This document shows, piece after piece, positions 35,097-45,110 of a stretch of DNA of 64,000 nucleotides. This DNA comes from Geomonas oryzisoli. Its GTDB lineage: Bacteria; Desulfobacterota; Desulfuromonadia; Geobacterales; Geobacteraceae. A program made the position numbers and the translations under genes. The stretch is from contig NZ_CP076723.1 in assembly GCF_018986915.1 (NCBI RefSeq), positions 708,501 to 772,500 of the forward strand, read 5' to 3'. The notes beneath the pieces were generated by a model. That model had not been told where the DNA came from. It saw only the letters and a list, made by a program, of their open reading frames with translations, and made no database searches. Every line of letters begins with the position of its first letter. The stretch's first letter is position 1.

Positions 35097-35376
35097 AAAG
35101 GTGGTTCGCCAAAGATTTAGCGTGGCAAAAGGGGGCGGCTTCGCAGCTTGCGCACATCGAAGGGATGCCGCGGGCGCAGGCGATCTGCACGGCCCGCTCC
35201 TGCACCTCGCCGGAAACGCCTTCCGACGCGATCACCAGCGCGTCGACCCCCTCCATTCTTTCCAGTGTCGCGACCAGATCCGGATGCACCATGCGCAGGT
35301 CGAAACCCGCCCGTGCCGCCGCCGTCATCCAGTCCCACCCTACCGTTTTTTCATTGCCTACAACCGCTATGCACAT
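35062..35376 (-). CDS. Small Rossmann-like protein with C-terminal cysteines
   Basis: 104 residues from ATG 35376, which has ggggggaac upstream; an in-frame extension upstream lacks a site. Opens MCIAVVGNEKTVGWDWM and continues with an alternating strand/helix pattern (VDALVIASEGVSGEVQERAVQIACARGIPSM), followed by CASCEAAPFCHA. Family not recognised; the pattern resembles small DUF2325-like nucleotide-binding folds. The overlap with the thioesterase 3' end lowers confidence. Confidence 0.5.
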   Translation of the reverse strand: MCIAVVGNEKTVGWDWMTAAARAGFDLRMVHPDLVATLERMEGVDALVIASEGVSGEVQERAVQIACARGIPSMCASCEAAPFCHAKSLANHLSISGGCAPTVP

Positions 35377-35502
35377 CGTTCCCCCCTGTGTGAACCAGCG
35401 CAGCCCCCAGTCACGGCGTTTCGGCGTTTGGAAACTGAATGTTGTTTTCAATAACATTGTCCGGCGGTTTTTGTCAACGGGAAAACTGAAGCGGCGCGGT
35501 GG

Positions 35503-35582
35503 AGGAGGATGGGGAGGATGGGGAGGATGGGGAGGATGGGGAGGATGGGGAGGATGGGGAGGATGGGGAGGATGGGGAGGAC
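35503..35582. repeat. 9-bp minisatellite (ggggaggat)n
   Basis: About eight consecutive copies of ggggaggat in a non-coding region 320 bp upstream of the next gene. Purine-only on this strand. Copy number should be unstable. Region 35377-35899 is otherwise without a gene. Confidence 0.92.
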
Positions 35583-35899
35583 GGGGGATTTTTGCAATCC
35601 TGCGAGACGGGCTTTGCGGTTTCGCGAAATGGCCGGCGTGCGAGATCGGTTTTAGAGACGGGGAATGCCCCTCTTAACAAAAGCTCCTGTGGAAAACTTA
35701 AGAGGACTTGGAACACGCCATTGTGTTAAAGTTGCGCATCTTGCGACATTTTTGAGCATTACCGCGCGGTGGTTTCACCACTGCCGCACGTGATGCCGCA
35801 CATTTGGGATGTGCCCGTCCGGTTGGTATACATCATGCTATTTCACGGACACACCACTTTATCACTGCTTTACTGACGGAGCAGAATCGAGGGCTCGAG

Positions 35900-36331
35900 A
35901 TGGACACTTACACGATCGATGTCGAACTGGAACACTACTACGGCGACCGCATGGCAACCAGCAGCAGGGAGGCCTGCCGCCGTTTCTACCTGCGCGCGGT
36001 GTCGCGCTGCAACGGCGCGGAACTGGAGCGGTACCTCAAGCTGGTAAAGGCACACGCTTCCGTGTACTCCTCGGTCCATCACATGTTCCGCTCGCCGTTC
36101 AAGCACGTCGAACTGCCGCTGCTGCTGACGAGCCTGGTACTTCTCATCTCCAGCCTGGTCATGGTCTTTTCCGGTGAAACCAGCGCCCTCATCGCGGGCG
36201 GCACCTCCGCCGGGCTGATCGGGGCCCTGCAGTGCATGAGGCAGTTGATCAGGAATTGGCAGCAGCACTCGGTGCGCGAGGCGGTGTTCACCGAATTCGC
36301 CGAGTTCCTGCAACGGGAAACGCTGCAGTAA
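35900..36331 (+). CDS. Hypothetical protein with two membrane helices
   Basis: 143 residues from ATG 35900 (gagggctcgag upstream; an upstream in-frame ATG lacks a site). N-terminal amphipathic region (MDTYTIDVELEHYYGDRMATSS), then two hydrophobic helices (about 75-92 and 97-115) in a hairpin and a charged C-terminal helix. No family recognised. Flanked downstream by a palindromic repeat. Confidence 0.62.
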   Translation: MDTYTIDVELEHYYGDRMATSSREACRRFYLRAVSRCNGAELERYLKLVKAHASVYSSVHHMFRSPFKHVELPLLLTSLVLLISSLVMVFSGETSALIAGGTSAGLIGALQCMRQLIRNWQQHSVREAVFTEFAEFLQRETLQ

Positions 36332-36347
36332 CAGAAACCAAAAAAGC

Positions 36348-36513
36348 AAACCATTGGCCACGCTTGCGGGCCATAGCGCCTTAGCGCGACGGCTCGGAGA
36401 AAATCTGAGGACGTCTGAGAAAACCTGAAACCCTTACAGCCGTTCGGGTTACCCCTTGAATCTTTTGCTTCTCTCGGATTTTCTCAGATGTTCTCTGTGG
36501 CAAATGGTTTTAA
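36348..36513. repeat. Inverted-repeat element (ctccgtggcnaatggtt family), both arms
   Basis: Left arm aaaccattggccacg, right arm gtggcaaatggtttt, with several internal complementary blocks (cggagaaaatctgag / ctcggattttctcag). Same family as 11875-11994. Confidence 0.78.
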
Positions 36514-36574
36514 GGTTAGGTATAGTGTCCCCTGCCTGTTGCGGCATATCATCCCAACGATGGAGGTAGGAAAC

Positions 36575-37036
36575 ATGAAACGCCTGATTCTTCTCAGCTT
36601 GATTCTTGTTCTTGTTGTGCCCATGACTGCGTTTGCCAGTCTGGATTCGTTCCTCTCCAGCCTCAATGTCCAGGCCCGCGCCGACATGAACGGGTTCTCC
36701 GCCAAGGTGAGCGCCCAGTTCGGTGTGCCGACGGCCAAGGTCCAGATGGTGCTGCAATCGGTCCCCGAGCCGGCGGATGCCTTCATGCTGTTCCAGCTGG
36801 GACAGTACTCCGGTAAACCCGTGGACCAGGTCTACCAGGTGTACCAGCCCAACAAGAAGAAAGGTTGGGGCGCCATCGCCAAGGAACTGGGCATCAAGCC
36901 CGGCTCTGCCGAATTCCACGCCCTCAAGAGGGGGGACCTCCGCCTGACCGGTCAACCAATGGGGCGTGGCGGGGACGAAGACTCCGGCCCGGGCAAAGGG
37001 AAAGGCAAGGGGCACGGCAAGGGACACAACAAATAG
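36575..37036 (+). CDS. Small exported protein with basic Gly/His/Lys tail
   Basis: 153 residues from ATG 36575 behind tggaggtagg. Signal peptide MKRLILLSLILVLVVPMTAFA. The mature part (FLSSLNVQARADMNGFSAKVSAQFGVP..VQMVLQSVPEPADAFMLFQLGQYSGKPVDQV) is helical, and the C-terminus is GKGKGKGHGKGHNK. Similar small periplasmic proteins are frequent in Geobacter-type genomes, without a known role. A terminator follows. Confidence 0.72.
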   Translation: MKRLILLSLILVLVVPMTAFASLDSFLSSLNVQARADMNGFSAKVSAQFGVPTAKVQMVLQSVPEPADAFMLFQLGQYSGKPVDQVYQVYQPNKKKGWGAIAKELGIKPGSAEFHALKRGDLRLTGQPMGRGGDEDSGPGKGKGKGHGKGHNK

Positions 37037-37065
37037 GGTTCATAGACCACAAAAACGATTTTCAA

Positions 37066-37102
37066 TGAAAAGGCCGGGGACATATTCCCGGCCTTTTCGC
37101 GT
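37066..37102 (+). terminator. Terminator after 36575-37036
   Basis: aaaggccggggac / (at)attcccggcctttt: strong GC stem with A and T flanks. Confidence 0.85.
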
Positions 37103-37247
37103 TGTATACGCCGTTTTTTGCTAAGAAAAAACGCAAAAAGACCAAGTTTTTGTGGTTTTCATAAAAATCTCATGATAACTTATCCGCCATTTTAATCCTG
37201 GCCACGTCTCAGTTTGCAGGGGTCAGCACTTCAATGGAGGGTATTTA

Positions 37248-40200
37248 GTGAAGAGGAGAATGGAAAAAGTAATTGCGGCACTGCTGCTCACCGTGACTAC
37301 GACTCTGGCCGCGCCTTCGGCCTGGGCCATGTCGGTTGCCACAGTGAATGGCACCTACAAGTTCTCGAGTCAGGAAGCTGGTTTTTATGGTTTTTCGGGG
37401 GGGGGCTCGGACAGCGTCCATGGAAGTACCGGGACCATAACTTTCAACGGGGCAGGGACCTGCTCACTTAGCTACCGGGATCAGGGGTACGAAACTGCAA
37501 TCGGGGCCTCCACGGTGAATACCTGGGTTGACTCTAAAGACAATGATGCCTGTACCTACACGGTTACGTCCGGCGGCACCATGACCCTCGGCTTTCCCGA
37601 CGGCGGTTCGAAGAGCTTCCAGGTGAGCCAGAACGGTAACGTGATCATAGCCGCTTCAGCCAACAAAGACGTGCAAGTTAACGGCACAGATTACTGGGAC
37701 GACCAGATCATCGCCGTCAGAAGCGGCAGCGGCATGACCAACGCCTCCCTGAACGGCACCTTCAATTTCGTAAGCCAGGAGTTTTCGCTTTGGAACAGCA
37801 CCGGGTCCGGTGCGTCCTATGTATATGATGGCATTCGCGGCGACACCGGCACGGCTAGCTTCGACGGCAACGGAGGCTGCACCTTGAGCTATGGCGGCTA
37901 CCGTTACGAGGCCGGGCTCACCATCAACAGGGGCAGTGTCAGCGCTTACCCCAAAGGCAACGGGCCGGTTTCCTGCAGCTATACGGTTTCCGACACAGGG
38001 CAGGTTCAGGTTATCACCCCCGAGGGGGGCAAAGGGTTCAGCCTGAGCCCTGACGGGAACGTCCTCGTCGCCGGCGGTCCGATGCAGTACAACGACTCCT
38101 TTGGCGTAGAGTATCTTTCCGACCAGCTGGTCGCCGTGAAGCAGGGGGGGAATTTCAGCTTCGCGTCGGTGGCCGGAACGTACAACTTCGCCTATCAGGA
38201 ATCCGCCTTCTGGAGCTCCGGCGGGAGCGTCACCGACGGCACCTTCGTTAACAGCGGCTCCCTCACCCTCGACTCCAACGGTGGCTGCACCTTGAGCTAC
38301 ACCGGCACGGCTTTCGAGGCAAATCTCTCCTGGTACTCAGGGGTGACTGATCGCGCGGACAACCAGGCCCCTGTCGCCTGCCACTACACCATTTCCCCAT
38401 CAGGGCAGATGACGCTCTTCATGGATTCCGACGGCGGAAACTCCCTGTGGTTCAGCGCGGATGGCAAGTTCCTGCTCGGCGGAGGCGCCTACCAGGAGAG
38501 CTCCCAGTACGGCACCAACTACGATGTGTTCCAGATATTCGCCACTAGGGGCCTTGACGTCACCTGCGCCCAGCCCCTCACCATCACCGTCCCCGCGGCC
38601 GACCCCGACGGCAGCTACAGTGTTTCCTGGGGCGCCTCGACCACCAAGGGGGTGACCTACCTTCTCGAGGAAGCGACCGATGCCGGCTTCACCCAGAACG
38701 TGCAGAGTTACAGCACCACCGGCGTCAGCCAGGTGATCAGCGGCAAGGGCCTCGGCACCACCTACTTCTACCGGGTGAGGGCGACCGCGCCGGGCTACGC
38801 CGACAGCGACTGGAAGACGGCGGCGGCCGGCTGCGCGGTGCCCGGCACCGTGCTTCCCACCCTGACCACCCTCAATATCCCGCCGGTTGACGCCGACGGT
38901 GACTACACCGTCTCCTGGGGCGCCTCGGCCACCCCGGGCGTGACCTACGTCCTGGAGGAGGCGGCAAACGCCACCTTCACCACCTCCCTGCGCGAGGCCT
39001 ACCGCGGCACCGAGACCTCCGCCGCCATCACCGGACGCGTCCTCGGCGCCACCTACTACTACCGTGTCAGGACCGTCGAGGGGGGCTACAAGGACGGCCT
39101 GTGGAAGAACTCCGCGACCGGGTGCACGGTCATCGGCCCCGACGTCGCAGCCGCGGCCCCGGCGTTACTCACCGTTCCGGCGGCTGACCCCGACGGCGCC
39201 TACACCGTTTCCTGGACCGCCTCGACCACGAAGGGGGTGAGCTACCTCCTCGAGGAGGCGACGGACGCAGCGTTCACCCAGAACGCCACCGACTACCCGG
39301 TCACCGGTCTCAGCAAGGCCTTCACCGGCAAGAGCCTCGGTACCACCTACTTCTACCGCGTTAAGGCGGTGCACCCGGAGTATGTCGACAGCGCCTGGAA
39401 AACAGCCGCCGCAGGGTGCGCCGTTCCGGGCACGGCGCTGCCGACCTTGACCATCCTCGCCGTGCCGCTAGTCGACGCTGACGGCAGCTACACGGTTTCC
39501 TGGAACGCCTCGGCCGTCCCGGGCGTAACCTACGTGCTGCAGGAGGCGACCAACGCCACATTCACCGGCGCCCAGGAGGTCTACAGCGGCTCGGAGACCA
39601 GCGCGGCCCTCTCCGGTCGCAGTGTCGGCACCACCTATTTCTACCGGGTAAAAGCGATCAAGGGGGGCTACAAGGACGGCCTCTGGAAGAGCTCGATAAC
39701 CGGGTGCAAGGTGATCGGCCCGGGCGTGCCGGCTGCGGCACCGCTGACCCTGACCGTTCCGCTTGGCGACGCTGACGGGGCCTACACCGTTTCCTGGGGC
39801 GCTTCGGCGACCAAGGGGGTGAGCTACCTGCTCGAGGAGGCGACCGACGCTGCCTTTACGCAAAACGTGGTCGATTATGCGGTTTCCGGTCTCACCAAGG
39901 TTTTCACGGGCAAGACCTTGGGGACCACGTACTTCTACCGCGTCAAGGCGGTGCACCCCGAATACGTCGACAGCAGCTGGAAGACCGCTGCCGCAGGCTG
40001 CGCCGTCCCCGGCACCATCCTCGCCACCCTGACCGGCCTCGTCGTTCCCGCCGTCGATGCCGACGGCAACTACACCGTCTCCTGGGGCGCTTCCACCGTA
40101 GCGGGCGTCACCTATGTGCTGCAGGAGGCAACCAACGCCACTTTCACGGCGGGGCTGCGTGAAGCGTACCGCGGCAGCGAAACCGGCGCGGCCATCACCG

Positions 40201-40898
40201 AAAGAAGCGTCGGCGTGACCTACTTCTACCGCGTCCGGACCATCAAGGGGGGCTACAAGGATAGCGCCTGGAAGAGCCTCGCCACCGGCTGCAAGGTGAT
40301 CGGTCCGGGCGTGCCGGCGGCGGCTCCGCTCACCATCACCGTACCGGTTTCGGATCTCGACGGCATGTACACGGTCTCCTGGGGGGCTTCGGCAACCAAG
40401 GGGGTGAGCTACATCCTCGAGGAGGCGACCGACGCCGGGTTCACCCAGGACGTGGTCGATTACCCGGCGACCGGTATCAGCAAGGCCTTCTCCGGCAAGT
40501 CGCTGGGGAGCATCTACTACTATCGGGTCAAAGCGGTTCATCCCGAGTACGCCGACAGCCTGTGGAAAACTGCGGTAGCGCCGTGCCGGGTACCGGGGAC
40601 CATCATCCCGACCCTCGCCGCTCTGACTGTTCCTACGACCTACTCTGACCTGATCATCGACCTTGCCTGGAGCCAGTCCGTGGTAACCGGGGTGACCTAT
40701 GTGGTGCAGGAAGCGACCAACAGCACCTTCACCGCCGGTCTGCGTGAGGTCTACAGCGGAGCTGCCCCCTTTACCACGGTCACCGTCGGGACTCGCGGCC
40801 TCACTTACTATTACCGGGTGAAAGCCGTGAAGACCGGCTACAAGGACAGCGCCTGGAAGAGCTTTACCTCCGGGTGCAAGTACGTGGGCTTCCTGTAA
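37248..40898 (+). CDS. Secreted 1216-residue modular repeat protein
   Basis: GTG 37248 is chosen because ggaggg lies 6 bp upstream; the ATG four codons on has its site too close. Signal peptide ends near APSAWA. The N-terminal third has three ~135-residue units that each open with (V/L)xGT(Y/F)xFxxQE and contain C(S/T)LSY. The C-terminal two thirds have eight ~90-residue Fn3-like repeats in four A-B pairs: A units read YTVSWGASxTKGVxYLLEEA and end GCAVPGT, B units read GVTYVLQEATNATFT and end GCKVIGP. No enzyme motif. Probably an extracellular surface or matrix protein. Its repeat type also occurs in the subtilase at 45417-50885. Confidence 0.8.
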   Translation: MKRRMEKVIAALLLTVTTTLAAPSAWAMSVATVNGTYKFSSQEAGFYGFSGGGSDSVHGSTGTITFNGAGTCSLSYRDQGYETAIGASTVNTWVDSKDNDACTYTVTSGGTMTLGFPDGGSKSFQVSQNGNVIIAASANKDVQVNGTDYWDDQIIAVRSGSGMTNASLNGTFNFVSQEFSLWNSTGSGASYVYDGIRGDTGTASFDGNGGCTLSYGGYRYEAGLTINRGSVSAYPKGNGPVSCSYTVSDTGQVQVITPEGGKGFSLSPDGNVLVAGGPMQYNDSFGVEYLSDQLVAVKQGGNFSFASVAGTYNFAYQESAFWSSGGSVTDGTFVNSGSLTLDSNGGCTLSYTGTAFEANLSWYSGVTDRADNQAPVACHYTISPSGQMTLFMDSDGGNSLWFSADGKFLLGGGAYQESSQYGTNYDVFQIFATRGLDVTCAQPLTITVPAADPDGSYSVSWGASTTKGVTYLLEEATDAGFTQNVQSYSTTGVSQVISGKGLGTTYFYRVRATAPGYADSDWKTAAAGCAVPGTVLPTLTTLNIPPVDADGDYTVSWGASATPGVTYVLEEAANATFTTSLREAYRGTETSAAITGRVLGATYYYRVRTVEGGYKDGLWKNSATGCTVIGPDVAAAAPALLTVPAADPDGAYTVSWTASTTKGVSYLLEEATDAAFTQNATDYPVTGLSKAFTGKSLGTTYFYRVKAVHPEYVDSAWKTAAAGCAVPGTALPTLTILAVPLVDADGSYTVSWNASAVPGVTYVLQEATNATFTGAQEVYSGSETSAALSGRSVGTTYFYRVKAIKGGYKDGLWKSSITGCKVIGPGVPAAAPLTLTVPLGDADGAYTVSWGASATKGVSYLLEEATDAAFTQNVVDYAVSGLTKVFTGKTLGTTYFYRVKAVHPEYVDSSWKTAAAGCAVPGTILATLTGLVVPAVDADGNYTVSWGASTVAGVTYVLQEATNATFTAGLREAYRGSETGAAITERSVGVTYFYRVRTIKGGYKDSAWKSLATGCKVIGPGVPAAAPLTITVPVSDLDGMYTVSWGASATKGVSYILEEATDAGFTQDVVDYPATGISKAFSGKSLGSIYYYRVKAVHPEYADSLWKTAVAPCRVPGTIIPTLAALTVPTTYSDLIIDLAWSQSVVTGVTYVVQEATNSTFTAGLREVYSGAAPFTTVTVGTRGLTYYYRVKAVKTGYKDSAWKSFTSGCKYVGFL

Positions 40899-40943
40899 GG
40901 GTAACCCACCTCCCCGGGCGGTAACCGGGGAGTCCCCGCCGCA

Positions 40944-40985
40944 ACAAAAGAGGGGCCAGGCGTTTCGCCTGGCCCCTCTGTCTTT
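40944..40985. terminator. Terminator between the repeat protein and the chemotaxis receptor
   Basis: aaaagaggggccaggcg tttc gcctggcccctctgtctttt: a near-perfect 14-bp stem, usable from both convergent genes. Confidence 0.93.
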
Positions 40986-41003
40986 TCGTATTGCCGTCAG
41001 CGG

Positions 41004-42632
41004 TCAGAGCCGGAACTGCCGCACCAGGCTTTCCAGGGTCTGGGCGTTCTGCGCCAGTTGCGAGGCGGCTGCGGCGGTCTCGTTGGCGCCTCTGGCCGTG
41101 TGCTGCACCACGTCGGTTACCTGCTGCACGTTCATGGTGATCTCGCTGGTGGTCGCCGTCTGCTCCTCCGCAGCGGTGGCGATCTGGTTGACCTGCATGG
41201 TCACCTCGCCGATCTGCTGCAGGATCATCTGCAGCGCCTCGCCCGACTGCTGCGAAGATTGGGTCCCCTTTTCCACCTCCACCACCCCTTCCTCCATGGC
41301 GCTCACCGCCGCCTTGGTCTCGTCCTGGATGGCCTTGATCATGTTGCCGATCTCCTTGGTGGCCCTGGTGGTCCGCTCCGCCAGGGCGCGCACTTCGTCG
41401 GCCACCACGGCGAAGCCGCGTCCCTGCTCGCCGGCGCGCGCCGCCTCGATGGCGGCGTTCAACGCGAGCAGGTTGGTCTGGTCGGCGATGTCCTCGATGG
41501 TGGCGATGATGTCCCCGATCTGCTCGGAGCGTGCCCCGAGGCTCTCCACCGTGCCGGCGCTCTCCCTGACCCGTTCCGCGATGCGCACCATCCCGGCTAT
41601 GGTCTCCTGCACGACCTGTCCTCCCTGGTCCGCTGATGCGCTGCTCTGGCGGGAGGCTTCGGCAGCGCGGACGCAGTTTTGGGCGATGTCGCTGCTGGTG
41701 GCGGCCATCTCCTCGCTGGCGACTGCGACCGAGCCGGTCTGGGAGGCGAGCTCCTCGGCGCCGGTGGCGATCTGTTCCGCCGTCGCCTTGAGCTGGTGGG
41801 AGGCGGAGGCGATCTCGCTGGAGCTCTCCGACACCCGCCCCAGCATCGCGCGCAGGTTATCCACCACCTTCCGGGTCGACTCGGCCAGGTGTCCCAGTTC
41901 GTCGTTGCCGGTAAGGGGTATGGAGACGGTGAGGTCGTTGTCGGCCAGACGGTCGTTGGCGGCGATCAGTTCCGCGACCGGGGCGGTGATGCTCTTCACG
42001 ATCATCAGCGCCAGCAGGATGGAAAGGACGACGGCTGCGATCAGCAGGGTGATCACCACCACGCGTCCCTGGTCGATCATGTGCTTGGACTCCTCGCCGA
42101 CCCGCACCATCTCCTTATCCTGGTGGGTGAGCATCTTGTCGATCGCGGTGAAGAGGGCGCTTTGCGCTTTGCGCATGGGGCCGATCAGCTCCTGTCCCGC
42201 CTTCTCCCTGTCACCTTCCTTTATGGTGGCGATGACATGGTGCTGGGCCTCCTGGTAGGCACTCCTCGCCTCGATCACCGTTTTGAGGGCTGCCTTGCCG
42301 GCGTCGCTCTCCACCGTCTTTTTAAGCTCTTCGATGCGCTTGTCCGCTGCCTGCAGGGATTCGACGATGCGCTTTTCTTCCTTCTGCACCTCCTGCGGGT
42401 CCTGGAGGATGATCATGTTGCGCAGGCCGCGGGCCACCACGTTGACCTGCGACTTGAGGTCGTTGAGCGCCACGGTCTTGGGCCACTTGTCCTCGATCAG
42501 GGTCCGGACTTTGCCGTCGAAGACCGCCATCCTGTTGATGGAGTATCCTCCCACCACTGTCATAAGGACCACTACCACGGCAAAGGCTATCCCAAGTCGT
42601 GCGCTGAGCTTGACTCCCGATAAGGTCATCAT
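41004..42632 (-). CDS. Methyl-accepting chemotaxis protein
   Basis: 542 residues; ATG 42632 follows ggaggatagg. Membrane helix (about 8-30), a four-helix-bundle periplasmic sensor domain ([33 protein letters not shown]..), second helix (~185-208), HAMP (~210-262), and the long cytoplasmic coiled coil with the hairpin tip ..[43 protein letters not shown]. Methylation segments flank it. No CheR-binding pentapeptide at the C-terminus (ends VRQFRL). Ligand unknown. Confidence 0.95.
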   Translation of the reverse strand: MMTLSGVKLSARLGIAFAVVVVLMTVVGGYSINRMAVFDGKVRTLIEDKWPKTVALNDLKSQVNVVARGLRNMIILQDPQEVQKEEKRIVESLQAADKRIEELKKTVESDAGKAALKTVIEARSAYQEAQHHVIATIKEGDREKAGQELIGPMRKAQSALFTAIDKMLTHQDKEMVRVGEESKHMIDQGRVVVITLLIAAVVLSILLALMIVKSITAPVAELIAANDRLADNDLTVSIPLTGNDELGHLAESTRKVVDNLRAMLGRVSESSSEIASASHQLKATAEQIATGAEELASQTGSVAVASEEMAATSSDIAQNCVRAAEASRQSSASADQGGQVVQETIAGMVRIAERVRESAGTVESLGARSEQIGDIIATIEDIADQTNLLALNAAIEAARAGEQGRGFAVVADEVRALAERTTRATKEIGNMIKAIQDETKAAVSAMEEGVVEVEKGTQSSQQSGEALQMILQQIGEVTMQVNQIATAAEEQTATTSEITMNVQQVTDVVQHTARGANETAAAASQLAQNAQTLESLVRQFRL

Positions 42633-42838
42633 CCTATCCTCCGGCATCGCTGGTCTCAGAAGCGCTTGTTAGAGCATCTGTGTTGTCTACTGAGTCAATA
42701 TCGTCATGAGCTTTCATTATCTTGAATGAAAAAAAGCCCACCTTGGTCCAGACCGAACTTTTGCCGTTGACTTGCAGTTAAAAACACCATACTGTTAATT
42801 ACAGTAATGGGGGCGTTGTGAGAGAGCAGGAGGGAGTT

Positions 42839-43312
42839 ATGATGTCGGCAGTTCTGTACGGTGGGACGGCATTGGCAGTGCTGGTCTCCTGGCGGCTTGA
42901 CCCGGAGAGGACGAGACGGGCCTTGCGCATCGGTGCGAAGTCGCTGCACGGCCTGGTCCCGCGCATCCTGGGGATGGTGGCGCTGGTCGGGTTGGTGCTG
43001 GCCCTGGTGCCGCCGGAGCTGATCAGGAAACTGTTCAGCCAGGGCGGGGTGGCGGGCTTCGCCCTGGTCTCCGCCATCGGCTCGATCGTGACCATGCCCG
43101 CGCCGATCGCCTTCGCGCTGGTGGGCTCTTTGTTCAAGCTGGGTGCCGCACCGGCGAGCCTCGCGGCGTTCGTGACCACCCTCACCATGGTGGGGGTCAT
43201 GACCGCACCGATGGAGATCTCCTGCTTCGGAAGACGCTTCACGCTGCTGCGCCAGGCGCTTTGCTTCGTGACCGCGATCCTGATCGGCCTGGCGATGGGG
43301 GTGCTGCTGTGA
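42839..43312 (+). CDS. Permease half-protein, N-terminal partner
   Basis: 157 residues from ATG 42839, which follows aggaggg. About four hydrophobic helices with a central GSIVTMPAPIAFALVGSLFK segment that resembles the conserved repeat of DUF318/ArsP-like permeases. It ends in the overlap GTGA with the next gene, so the two are translationally coupled and together have the size of one permease. Substrate unknown. Confidence 0.65.
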   Translation: MMSAVLYGGTALAVLVSWRLDPERTRRALRIGAKSLHGLVPRILGMVALVGLVLALVPPELIRKLFSQGGVAGFALVSAIGSIVTMPAPIAFALVGSLFKLGAAPASLAAFVTTLTMVGVMTAPMEISCFGRRFTLLRQALCFVTAILIGLAMGVLL

Positions 43313-43839
43313 AGACGAAGCTCCTGGACTACCGGCTCTTCATGATAGTGCTCGCCGCCAACCTTCTTCTTTACTTCTGGCAGCCGGGGACGGCGCGGCT
43401 GGCCGCGCTCAACTCCACCGGATTTCTGCTGGAGGTGCTCTCGATCGTGCCGCCGGTCATGGTGCTCATGGGGCTTTTGGACGTCTGGGTGCCGCGCCGG
43501 CTGGTCGAGTCGCACCTCGGGCCCGATTCCGGACCGGTCGGGGCGGGCGTCGCCATGCTGTTGGGGACGGCGGCCGCGGGGCCCCTCTACGCCGCTTTCC
43601 CGGTGGCGGTATCCCTGCGGAAAAAGGGGGCGCGCCTGGCCAACATCGTCATCTTCCTGGGGACCTGGGGCGCCATCAAGATACCCATGATCCTCATGGA
43701 GAGCAGCTTCATCAGTCTGCGTTTCGCGCTGCTGCGACTTTTGTTGACCGTTCCCTGCATCCTGGCCTGCGGCTATCTGATGGAGCGGCTGCTGCCGGAA
43801 GAGGAACTCGAGGTGCAGTCGGAAGCGGCGGACGCGTGA
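43309..43839 (+). CDS. Permease half-protein, C-terminal partner
   Basis: 176 residues, GTG start overlapping the previous stop. Helices include LLEVLSIVPPVMVLMGLLDVWVP and GAGVAMLLGTAAAGPLYAAFPVAVSL, the latter mirroring the MPAP segment of the first half, as expected for inverted repeats of DUF318-type permeases. Acidic C-terminus. Probably assembles with 42839-43312. A PadR regulator gene follows 30 bp later. Confidence 0.65.
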   Translation: MKTKLLDYRLFMIVLAANLLLYFWQPGTARLAALNSTGFLLEVLSIVPPVMVLMGLLDVWVPRRLVESHLGPDSGPVGAGVAMLLGTAAAGPLYAAFPVAVSLRKKGARLANIVIFLGTWGAIKIPMILMESSFISLRFALLRLLLTVPCILACGYLMERLLPEEELEVQSEAADA

Positions 43840-43869
43840 AGCGCTGCTTCTCCGGGCGGGGAAGCAAAC

Positions 43870-44241
43870 ATGATCGGAAAGGACCTAGCCATGCCTCCAA
43901 AACGAAAGCAGCAGTACCGCCACCTCCCCGCCTTCATCCTGCTCGCCCTGGCGCAGGAGCCCAGCCACGGCGGCGCCGTCATGAACCTTCTGTCCCAGCG
44001 CATGCCGCTCTTTCGTCCGGACAGCGCTGCCGTGTACCGGACCCTGCAGCAGTTGGAGGAAGAGGGACAGGTGGCTTCCAGTTGGGACACCAGCGGCAGC
44101 GGCCCGGCCCGCAGGGTGTACCGGATCACGGAAGCGGGCTGGCATAAGCTCGATGGCTGGCGCGAAGACATCGAGGCGCGCTTGGCCCATCTGAATTACT
44201 TCCTGCAAACCTACGCCGACATAAGAAACCACAGGAGCTAG
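43870..44241 (+). CDS. PadR-family transcriptional regulator
   Basis: 123 residues from ATG 43870; an ATG at 43891 with aaagga upstream is an equally good start. Winged helix (HLPAFILLALAQEPSHGGAVMNLLSQRMPLFRPDSAAVYRTLQQLEEEGQVASSW) with the typical PadR wing ..RRVYRITEAGWHKLDGW and a short dimerisation helix. Downstream of and probably cotranscribed with the split permease, whose expression it is likely to control. Confidence 0.88.
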   Translation: MIGKDLAMPPKRKQQYRHLPAFILLALAQEPSHGGAVMNLLSQRMPLFRPDSAAVYRTLQQLEEEGQVASSWDTSGSGPARRVYRITEAGWHKLDGWREDIEARLAHLNYFLQTYADIRNHRS

Positions 44242-44405
44242 ACAGAGCAAGGCGGTTCGGCGGATCAACGTCGTCTTTATGCCGCCATCGCTCACGCGGC
44301 TCTTGACACTCGCCGAGCTGCTGCTAGTCTGGTCACCGTAGTGCCGATGCGCTTTGGGATCAGGAACTGATGGTCAGGTGCCAGGTACTTGGTAGGAGGT
44401 GCCCT

Positions 44406-45110
44406 ATGAGTGAAGTCTCCCTCGCCAGTAGCACCGATTGTCGAGTTGTTATAGTCGGCCCCAATCACTTTCAGAACACCCTCCTGGCCAACTTCATCGA
44501 GAATTACAGCACCTGCAGCTGTTGTGTCATGGACAGCCTGGACAGCTTCATCCTCTGCCACCAGGAACACTTCACCTGCCACATCGCCCTGCTCTACGAC
44601 TGCTTCGGGCTGCCGCTCAAGGCGCTCAGCGAGTCCCTGCAGCTCGAACTGCGCCAGATCCCGTGCGACCTGTCGCTGGTGCTCTTCAACCTGGACCGGC
44701 ACCTGGCCATCGAGAAGCAGGCCATCGAGGTGGGAGTCCAGGGGGTGTTCTACGCGGACGATTCGGTGCAGACCGTGCTGAAGGGGCTGGCGGCTATCTT
44801 CGAAGGGGGGCTGTGGATCTCGCGCCAGATGATGACCGAGGTGATCCTCGAGCATGGTTTCGCCCACCGGCGCAGGAAGGTGGCGGTGCACGACGTGGTC
44901 CAGCACAGCCTGACCCACCGCGAGGTGGAGATCCTGGGGCTGCTGTCCGCAGGCGCCACCAACAAGTGCATCTCGGACACCCTTTTCATAAGCCCGCACA
45001 CCGTACGCACCCACCTGAACAACATCTTCCGCAAGATCAACGTCTCCAGCCGGCTCGAGGCTGCGGTCTGGGCGGCGGATTCCCTTTTCCTGCCCCAGTA
45101 CCGCAACTGA
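44406..45110 (+). CDS. LuxR-type regulator with degenerate receiver-like domain
   Basis: 234 residues from ATG 44406 behind taggaggtg. N-terminal ~140 residues have the strand/helix pattern of a response-regulator receiver, but the acidic pocket and phosphoacceptor are not recognisable (VVIVGPNHFQNTLL at the start, HIALLYDCFG in place of the usual Asp strand); it also contains CSCC. C-terminal LuxR/FixJ helix-turn-helix: LTHREVEILGLLSAGATNKCISDTLFISPHTVRTHLNNIFRKI. Resembles CsgD-like atypical regulators. No kinase nearby. Confidence 0.85.
   Translation: MSEVSLASSTDCRVVIVGPNHFQNTLLANFIENYSTCSCCVMDSLDSFILCHQEHFTCHIALLYDCFGLPLKALSESLQLELRQIPCDLSLVLFNLDRHLAIEKQAIEVGVQGVFYADDSVQTVLKGLAAIFEGGLWISRQMMTEVILEHGFAHRRRKVAVHDVVQHSLTHREVEILGLLSAGATNKCISDTLFISPHTVRTHLNNIFRKINVSSRLEAAVWAADSLFLPQYRN

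Noticed and set aside
37190..37247. Sigma-54 promoter (ctggccac...tttgc) before the repeat-protein gene
   Set aside because: The GG and GC elements are 14 bp apart instead of the required 10.
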